IMG/VR virus record: IMGVR_UViG_3300044996_000405 | Coordinates: 1-52,567 of that record | Reading direction: 5' to 3' (one strand) | Source: a virus | Length of the DNA: 52,567 bases | Shown: positions 48,372 to 52,567 of the stretch, one piece after another | How the letters are laid out: every line of letters begins with the position of its first letter | How positions within the stretch are numbered: the first letter of the stretch is position 1 | Translations under genes and position numbers: made by a program | The notes under the pieces: model-generated | Told to the model about the DNA's origin: nothing | The model's input: the letters and a program-made list of their open reading frames with translations, nothing else | Database searches by the model: none

Positions 48372-48886
48372 TTCAGCAATCCAAGACTACGATTAGTTAT
48401 AGCAGATGACCCCAAATATTTAATCGCAAGCTCGTCATAAACCTGTGCGGCTTTCTCTGCTATCGAATAACAACCCCCATAAATAAGTTTTGACCCTTTG
48501 CAAACATATACACGATACTTTCCGTTAGGTTGTTTAGTGACCCCCCTGTATCCACTTTTACCTACAGGACGTCTCTGCCGCGCCTCCCAATCCCGAACTG
48601 TCTCCTCCATAAGATTTATAATCTTAAAATTACAAGGATCGCCATCCTTTTGAATTACACGTCTACACGGCCATTTACCGTAAAATACAGCAAAACATAA
48701 CTCCTTACCCAGAATCGTAGTATCATTTATATTAAAAACATACTGATTATCTCGTTTTCTTAAATACCCATTAGCGACAGATCCTGCTGGGTATTTAGGA
48801 CTGCGGTAAATCTTCCACCTCAATACCCCTGTTTCAGGATCATAATCTAGGCGTTCCCGAAGATGTTCGATTGATATACGGTTCAC
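48368..48886 (-). CDS. AP2/HNH family endonuclease with altered active site
   Basis: 172 residues from GTG 48886, which overlaps the upstream stop as GTGA and has GAGG 7 bases before. N-terminal LDYDPETGVLRWKIYRS block; core VIQKDGDPCNFKIINLMEET where the HNH is reduced to Q-K-D-G-D, so the catalytic His is missing. C-terminal AP2 domain: GYRGVTKQPNGKYRVYV...IYGGCYSIAEKAAQVYDELA. AT-rich relative to neighbours. Probably a decayed or divergent homing endonuclease, inserted before the helicase. Confidence 0.75.
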   Translation of the reverse strand: MNRISIEHLRERLDYDPETGVLRWKIYRSPKYPAGSVANGYLRKRDNQYVFNINDTTILGKELCFAVFYGKWPCRRVIQKDGDPCNFKIINLMEETVRDWEARQRRPVGKSGYRGVTKQPNGKYRVYVCKGSKLIYGGCYSIAEKAAQVYDELAIKYLGSSAITNRSLGLLK

Positions 48887-49437
48887 TTCCGAGCCTCTTC
48901 GACTGTGCGTTGCACGAAATCCCACAACACCGCGGCGCCCGCCGCACGGGGATCTCCCTCAATCTCAGGGATAGACGCAGCCTCGGCCCCCGCCGGCTGC
49001 AGGTCCCCACAGAAAATGAGCGTTCGAACACGGGGGAGCTCGAGCAGCCGCGCGATCGAGCGCAGATGCGACCCCTCATAAGCGGTGAGGATCAGCGGTG
49101 CGATATTGGTTAGATGGAGCTCCGATAGCAGATCTTTGACACTCCAAGCCCAAAGCGGGCGAATGACTCCGGTCCCCTGCGTCGGGGCACAGAGCTGCGC
49201 CGCTCGGCGCACGTCGCCCCTTACCCAATAGGCACCCCCATCAGGAACAGGGTCGAAGGGACTGGGGGCGTGGCCCACCTCCCCAGCCTTGGGCTCGATC
49301 CGGTGCGGACATCGAGCGCGTTTCGGGCTCGAGTAGGGGCTGGGGAGCCCGGCGAGGCCCGGTGTCAAACACCGAGCCTCATCCTGCTGATGCAGGAACA
49401 GAAGATCCCCATCAATGTGCAGGCCAAAGCGTTCCAT
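48883..49437 (-). CDS. Protein of unknown function, possible TOPRIM-type fragment
   Basis: 184 residues from ATG 49437. N-terminal HIDGDLLFLHQQDEA; a Pro/Gly/Arg-rich middle; C-terminal LILTAYEGSHLRSIARLLE and VRTLIFCGDLQPAGAEAA, which loosely resemble the E-G and D-x-D/G-x-x-A motifs of phage TOPRIM primase domains. The full set of acidic residues is not clear, so this is a weak suggestion. It precedes the helicase block, where a primase or replication initiator would make sense. Otherwise unassigned. Confidence 0.4.
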   Translation of the reverse strand: MERFGLHIDGDLLFLHQQDEARCLTPGLAGLPSPYSSPKRARCPHRIEPKAGEVGHAPSPFDPVPDGGAYWVRGDVRRAAQLCAPTQGTGVIRPLWAWSVKDLLSELHLTNIAPLILTAYEGSHLRSIARLLELPRVRTLIFCGDLQPAGAEAASIPEIEGDPRAAGAAVLWDFVQRTVEEARK

Positions 49438-49441
49438 TTAT

Positions 49442-49654
49442 TCAGCGATCGTTTGCAAGTCGTTTGGCGCGCTCATAGCGTTGAGTCTCCTTCTCGATAA
49501 ATAGCTTCAACCCCTTACGAACGACAGGGGGGAGCGACTTCATGTCTGACATAATAAAAAGGCGGCCCCGAAGGTCCGCCATCTTTTGATCTGTTTCTGT
49601 CAGAGATGAATATATCTTCAGAGCTTTCCACAGCTCTCGAAGATCAACAAGCAT
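49442..49654 (-). CDS. Small basic helical protein
   Basis: 70 residues from ATG 49654. LVDLRELWKALKIYSSLTETDQ and VRKGLKLFIEKETQRYERAKR are strongly helical and basic near the C-terminus. No domain recognised. It overlaps the repressor candidate by 11 bases and is followed by the next gene after 4 bases. Its function is unknown. Confidence 0.5.
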   Translation of the reverse strand: MLVDLRELWKALKIYSSLTETDQKMADLRGRLFIMSDMKSLPPVVRKGLKLFIEKETQRYERAKRLANDR

Positions 49655-50093
49655 ATGCGTTTCTGATAAATGGTGTCACCAGCTCCTCCATTGGAATGCC
49701 AACAATTTCCGAGATCCGTTGCATCTCAGATAAGGAGAAATCGTATTGCCCAGTCTCCATTTTTCTCAACCTAATATGGTTGGAAAAATTAAACTTTGAG
49801 CAATACTCCATCGGCTGCATATCCATCTCAACTCGCCGATGATTGTTGAGCCTAACACCTATAGCTAGGTGCATCTGACTCAACGTTTTCGTAGCACCCA
49901 GGGGTTTGAAACCGCTGGGGGCGCGACGCATCTGAAACTCAGGACGCGTCTTTTTGACGTCCTCATACGCTTCTTGAATAAGCCGCTTTACCTGCCATGC
50001 CGACAGCGTGTGAGAGTAGCGTTTTACGATCTCAGATTGAGATAGACTCTCCTCAATGAGGAGACGTTTAATTTCATCGAAGTGAAGCGACAT
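49644..50093 (-). CDS. Candidate phage repressor/regulator with two helix-turn-helix regions
   Basis: 149 residues from ATG 50093; the open frame further upstream (to 50156) has no start context. Residues ~13-48 give one helix-turn-helix (ESLSQSEIVKRYSHTLSAWQVKRLI). Residues ~80-140 look like an XRE-type HTH_3 (GVRLNNHRRVEMDMQPMEYCSKFNFS...IRLRKMETGQYDFSLSEMQRISEIVGIPMEEL). No peptidase domain, so it would not be RecA-cleaved. Next to the integrase and att site, it is the best candidate for lysogeny control. A 26-base inverted repeat lies upstream at 50122. Confidence 0.6.
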   Translation of the reverse strand: MSLHFDEIKRLLIEESLSQSEIVKRYSHTLSAWQVKRLIQEAYEDVKKTRPEFQMRRAPSGFKPLGATKTLSQMHLAIGVRLNNHRRVEMDMQPMEYCSKFNFSNHIRLRKMETGQYDFSLSEMQRISEIVGIPMEELVTPFIRNAYAC

Positions 50094-50121
50094 CGACTGG
50101 CCCGCGGCGTGTGTGCAGGAA

Positions 50122-50147
50122 CTGTGTGGAACAAAACACCCACACAG
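50122..50147. promoter_or_regulatory. Inverted repeat upstream of the repressor candidate
   Basis: CTGTGTGG (50122-50129) and CCACACAG (50140-50147), perfect 8-bp arms with a 10-base spacer, 29-54 bases upstream of the repressor ATG on the minus strand. The spacing suits a dimeric DNA-binding protein. The surrounding 200 bases (50094-50295) contain no gene. Could be the repressor's own operator. Confidence 0.45.
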
Positions 50148-50215
50148 GACCCACAAAGTCCAAGATGCCGATGAGGTTGGAAGTGAGATTTCAGGAGGTT
50201 AGAGTTGCAGGTTCA

Positions 50216-50259
50216 GAAAAACCCAAAACTTCCGCGCTACCAGACTGCGCCATACCCCG
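50216..50259 (-). other. Attachment site: 5' half of a tRNA-Pro(TGG)-like sequence
   Basis: On the minus strand 50259-50221 reads as tRNA-Pro positions 1-38: acceptor CGGGGTA, D-arm GCGCAGTCTGGTAGCGC, anticodon stem GAAGT, T33, anticodon TGG (50225-50223), G37. After the anticodon loop the match fades; the T-arm and 3' acceptor strand are missing, so it is not a working tRNA. It lies 37 bases beyond the integrase stop, which is the standard attP layout. Site-specific recombination in the anticodon loop of host tRNA-Pro is inferred. Confidence 0.65.
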
Positions 50260-50295
50260 TCTTTGAATTCCCTCACTCTTCATCGGTGAGCTACC

Positions 50296-51360
50296 TTACA
50301 ACTCCTGCTCCTGTGAGAGCAATGTGCTTGGGCTGTGCTTGTTCACAGTCTCTACCAGAGACTCGATTGACGCATTGGCGTATCCTCCGTGGGTCGTGTC
50401 ATCAAGGTGCCCGAGGACGTCTTTTCGATCCTCGCGCGACATTCCGGACTGACGGGTCCAGGACGCAAACGTATGACGCAAATCATGAATTCTCGCATGA
50501 GGAACCCCAGCCTTAATACGCAATTGAACCCATCCCTTCCCGATCGAGTTATAGCGGGTCCGCGTCTTCGGATTAACGAAGACGTAATTGATGCGCGGGT
50601 CTCGAGGAACGTGCAAGAGTGTGTCCATCGCTGTGTCGGAGAGAGGCACGATCCGACCGCGGCCAGCCTTCTCACGATCAGCCGGCAGGAAGATCACCCG
50701 CCGGCTGAGATCGACTTCATCCCACAGCAGCCCAAGCGCCTCCTCATGGCGAAGGCCGGTCTCGAGGACAAGCGTGATGAAAGCGACCCAAAACCGCCGT
50801 GAGATAATCGATGGCAGCCTCGCTGCCGCATGGAGCAGCGCCCGAACCTGTGCGACCGTCAACCACCGCGGTTTCTTGACGGGCTTCTTCAACCCTTTCT
50901 TCCGGAACAGCCGGCAAGGGTTCACCTCCGGCGCCCCCTCCAATTCCCGATCAATCGCATATTCCATGAGCGAAGACAGGGCTGTGATCTCGCGCCGGAT
51001 CTGGATGTCCGACGTCTGCCGGCGTCGTTCACGCACAAACCCCTTCAACCACTCGAGATTGATCTCGGCGATCGTCGGCGAATTCATCACATCAATGATG
51101 ACCGCCAATTTCTTCGCGTAATGGTGTAGCGTCGACGCTTTGAGCGTATCTGCCGAGTCGCGAAGAAATAACGTAGTCGCCTGTTTGAGCGTCAGGCTCC
51201 TAGCCGCCTGTATCAGCTCTTGCAGCTCTCGTTCTTTTTCTGCTGCAGCCTGCAGAGCTCTTTCTCGAAGAGATCGACTGCAGGGGATGCCGGTCGAGAC
51301 CCGCTTTCCGTTCGAGAGTTTCGTATGCCAGAATGGGCTGTCCTTACGTTGAAAGAGCAT
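50296..51360 (-). CDS. int: Tyrosine recombinase integrase
   Basis: 354 residues from ATG 51360. N-terminal arm-binding and SAM-like core: KQATTLFLRDSADTLKASTLHHYAKKL. Catalytic domain with ETGLRHEEALGL (first Arg), DREKAGRGRIVPL (Lys region), HDLRHTFASW (HxxR), LGHLDDTTHGGY (His) and nucleophile Tyr in GGYANAS. It integrates and excises the phage at the tRNA-Pro-like attP found just downstream. The start is supported by MLFQRKDSPFWHTKLSNGKRV, a common integrase start. A 148-base overlap with the excisionase-like gene is notable. Confidence 0.9.
   Translation of the reverse strand: MLFQRKDSPFWHTKLSNGKRVSTGIPCSRSLRERALQAAAEKERELQELIQAARSLTLKQATTLFLRDSADTLKASTLHHYAKKLAVIIDVMNSPTIAEINLEWLKGFVRERRRQTSDIQIRREITALSSLMEYAIDRELEGAPEVNPCRLFRKKGLKKPVKKPRWLTVAQVRALLHAAARLPSIISRRFWVAFITLVLETGLRHEEALGLLWDEVDLSRRVIFLPADREKAGRGRIVPLSDTAMDTLLHVPRDPRINYVFVNPKTRTRYNSIGKGWVQLRIKAGVPHARIHDLRHTFASWTRQSGMSREDRKDVLGHLDDTTHGGYANASIESLVETVNKHSPSTLLSQEQEL
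50348..50362. promoter_or_regulatory. Dispersed palindrome GTCTCT-ACC-AGAGAC (copy 3)
   Basis: Perfect 6-3-6 palindrome, inside the last ~65 bases of the integrase coding region (it encodes SLVET), 89 bases from the att site. Coding constraints do not demand this symmetry. Same arms as copies at 7172 and 46978. Confidence 0.5.
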
Positions 51361-51551
51361 GGGGTTACCTCAATAGGTTGAGTCTGCTGTGAGACCCAGT
51401 CATTAAACACATCGAGATTCATCAACCAAACCCCGTTGTGATTAATGGCCCCAGGCAACAACCCATGTCTGGCCCAATAATATACTACCTTTCTACTAAC
51501 CCCCAGCTTATGATATATTTTCGACAGTCTAACTAATCTTATACTCGTCAT
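51213..51551 (-). CDS. Excisionase/MerR-like helix-turn-helix protein overlapping int
   Basis: 112 residues from ATG 51551. Residues 1-55 form an HTH_17-type domain: RLVRLSKIYHKLGVSRKVVYYWARHGLLPGA, then NGVWLMNLDVFNDWV as wing, typical of excisionases (Xis). The C-terminal ~60 residues, in the 148-base overlap with the integrase, are low-complexity (GIRNSRTESGSRPASPA) and may be a by-product of the overlap. A Xis bends attR for excision and counters re-integration. Position directly upstream of int supports the role. Confidence 0.65.
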   Translation of the reverse strand: MTSIRLVRLSKIYHKLGVSRKVVYYWARHGLLPGAINHNGVWLMNLDVFNDWVSQQTQPIEVTPCSFNVRTAHSGIRNSRTESGSRPASPAVDLFEKELCRLQQKKNESCKS

Positions 51552-51619
51552 ACCTATCACCCAATCAATCAGCATTGATCAGAATGAGCTAATCAAGTGC
51601 GTATGACGGAGTCAATGAC

Positions 51620-51829
51620 TTAGTTTGCCGCCTTTCGAAAGAGCCTTAATACCTCCAGGACAGTGAACGGCACGTCAAACGTTTCACGCGTCAGTAAGTC
51701 TGCCGCCCGCCCAAGCCTGTCACATGATTTTCGTAAATGTCGATAATCGTCCTCCGTAAACTCCGAGAGGATTTCTATTGCAAGATCCTCACTGACGTCG
51801 GCGAGGATCTCAAGAAACTCCTTGTCCAT
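51620..51829 (-). CDS. Small acidic protein, unknown
   Basis: 69 residues from ATG 51829. Helical (FLEILADVSEDLAIEILSEF and YRHLRKSCDRLGRAADLLT), acidic N-terminal half. No domain recognised. It overlaps the upstream gene by 55 bases, and 68 bases separate its stop from the Xis-like start, a stretch in which I see nothing clear. Confidence 0.45.
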   Translation of the reverse strand: MDKEFLEILADVSEDLAIEILSEFTEDDYRHLRKSCDRLGRAADLLTRETFDVPFTVLEVLRLFRKAAN

Positions 51830-52341
51830 ATATAACTCCCTACCACACTATCCATGCTTCGTTTACGCGAGCCATGTGCAGGGAACCCTATTATAGTGCC
51901 CCCTACCCTTGGTGAAGCGCAAACTTGGCAAGTTGCACAATTGGTATCTAAGTATTGTGATCCGTATTGCTGCCGCAGGTGCTCGATACTCGCCGCACGC
52001 TCCTTAACGCAATAAGCTTCAGCATCGGTCGGATCTTCAAAAACGGCATCGGGATAGTCGTTGCCCATAACTACACAGACAATCTTCTTACGCAGCCGCC
52101 GCATCAACTCGTCACGAATCTTTCCGTGAGCGATCTCCCACACATTGCGCTCGTCAATATGAAAACAACCTACCCCATTTGTCGCACGAACGAACAGCTC
52201 GAGCAGGTCTTCGTCGCTCTCCTTCGAAAAATCCTTCTCATCCGTCTGTCTTCGAAATGCATAGACGCGCTTGCGGCGCTCAGCCTCATTCTTTGCAGAA
52301 ATCTGCTCAATCACGTTGGTCCAGTCTGATAGTGTGCTCAT
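51775..52341 (-). CDS. Protein of unknown function
   Basis: 188 residues from ATG 52341, in a TGATG overlap with the preceding gene; the upstream frame to 52392 is in that gene. Helical N-terminal part (LSDWTNVIEQISAKNEAERR), then ELFVRATNGVGCFHIDERN, IVCVVMGNDYPDAV and a CxxCxxC-like NCATCQVC segment near residue 140. The last ~18 residues overlap the next gene. No family recognised. Possible zinc-binding early protein. Confidence 0.4.
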   Translation of the reverse strand: MSTLSDWTNVIEQISAKNEAERRKRVYAFRRQTDEKDFSKESDEDLLELFVRATNGVGCFHIDERNVWEIAHGKIRDELMRRLRKKIVCVVMGNDYPDAVFEDPTDAEAYCVKERAASIEHLRQQYGSQYLDTNCATCQVCASPRVGGTIIGFPAHGSRKRSMDSVVGSYIWTRSFLRSSPTSVRILQ

Positions 52342-52547
52342 CAAAAGTTCCCCGGGGCCACCTGCAAACATCGAATGCCTTCCGATCGCCACATGGTAAC
52401 CGACCGGTCGCGGTCGTCGAACACCACGGCGGGTTGAAGCAACAGTTCTGATCTTAGTGACCGTTTGAGAATGGTTGCGACGGAGTGAGGGTCGTGATTC
52501 AAGCTCGGGATGTGGACCCGAGCGAATCGCGCCAAGATGGCCGCCAT
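52341..52547 (-). CDS. Small protein at window edge, possibly 5'-incomplete
   Basis: 68 residues from ATG 52547; the frame continues upstream to TTG 52562 and nearly to the edge, so an earlier start outside the window cannot be excluded. Basic N-terminal part (AAILARFARVHIPSLNHDP) and a beta-like middle (LLLQPAVVFDDRDRSVTMW). No domain recognised. It is coupled to the next gene by TGATG. Confidence 0.35.
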   Translation of the reverse strand: MAAILARFARVHIPSLNHDPHSVATILKRSLRSELLLQPAVVFDDRDRSVTMWRSEGIRCLQVAPGNF

Positions 52548-52567
52548 TGAGAAGAAAACCAAACGTT

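Noticed and set aside
50216-50259. Functional tRNA-Pro gene
   Set aside because: Only positions 1-38 fit; the T-arm and the 3' acceptor strand are absent, so it is an attachment-site remnant.
1-52567. CRISPR arrays, rRNA genes or insertion sequences
   Set aside because: No regularly spaced direct repeats, rRNA segments or transposase genes with terminal repeats were found.

Overview
The window is most of the genome of a temperate tailed phage (siphovirus type, lambda-like tail tip), probably of an alphaproteobacterium. Evidence: HK97-type head genes; a tail cascade matching lambda G/GT-H-M-L-K-I-J in order; an endolysin/Rz/Rz1/holin lysis block; a family A DNA polymerase replication block; a tyrosine integrase beside a tRNA-Pro-like attachment site. 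Host assignment is inference from base composition and small-gene types. Phage genes continue on both sides of the attachment site, so the sequence looks like the free phage (attP form, arbitrarily opened), not an integrated prophage. Portal and terminase are not in the window.

Rightward half (1-31342, + strand): fibre/esterase genes (1-2026); protease/scaffold, decoration and major capsid proteins (2169-4922); connector, neck and tail-completion genes (5565-9933) interrupted by HNH endonucleases and a lipoprotein; major tail protein with a strong terminator (9995-10845); tail chaperones expressed through an apparent -1 frameshift at T TTT TTT (11167-11173); a 1810-residue tape measure with a lytic transglycosylase domain; tail-tip genes M, L, NlpC/P60, JAMM, I, a metallophosphoesterase and J (16956-24638); three tandem small J-distal proteins and a long fibre (24642-28497); a 59-residue possible ribbon-helix-helix protein preceded by a perfect 20-bp palindrome; then lysis genes.

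Leftward half (52567-31293, - strand): small unknown genes, an excisionase-like protein overlapping the integrase, the att site, a two-helix-turn-helix candidate repressor, a SNF2-type helicase, a conserved protein in its own terminator-bounded unit, 5'-3' exonuclease, DNA polymerase A, MazG-like protein, WGR-type DNA ligase, deoxyribosyltransferase-like protein, P-loop kinase, ThyX, dCMP deaminase, PD-(D/E)XK resolvase, DnaQ-like exonuclease, a secreted RlpA-like protein, SbcD/SbcC-like nuclease pair, and a dATP/dGTP diphosphohydrolase-like protein. Most neighbours overlap by ATGA, GTGA, TTGA or TGATG, so the block is probably translated as one or a few coupled polycistronic messages.

Most notable: (i) a dispersed 15-bp palindrome GTCTCT-N3-AGAGAC, three perfect and two 10/12 copies, all at or near gene 3' ends, which could be an operator/stoperator or an RNA hairpin element; (ii) the palindrome plus possible RHH gene at 28520-28719; (iii) six HNH homing-type endonucleases; (iv) start codons of two recombination genes embedded in or next to hairpins; (v) cargo genes (lipoprotein, RlpA-like protein, metallophosphoesterase) woven into core operons.
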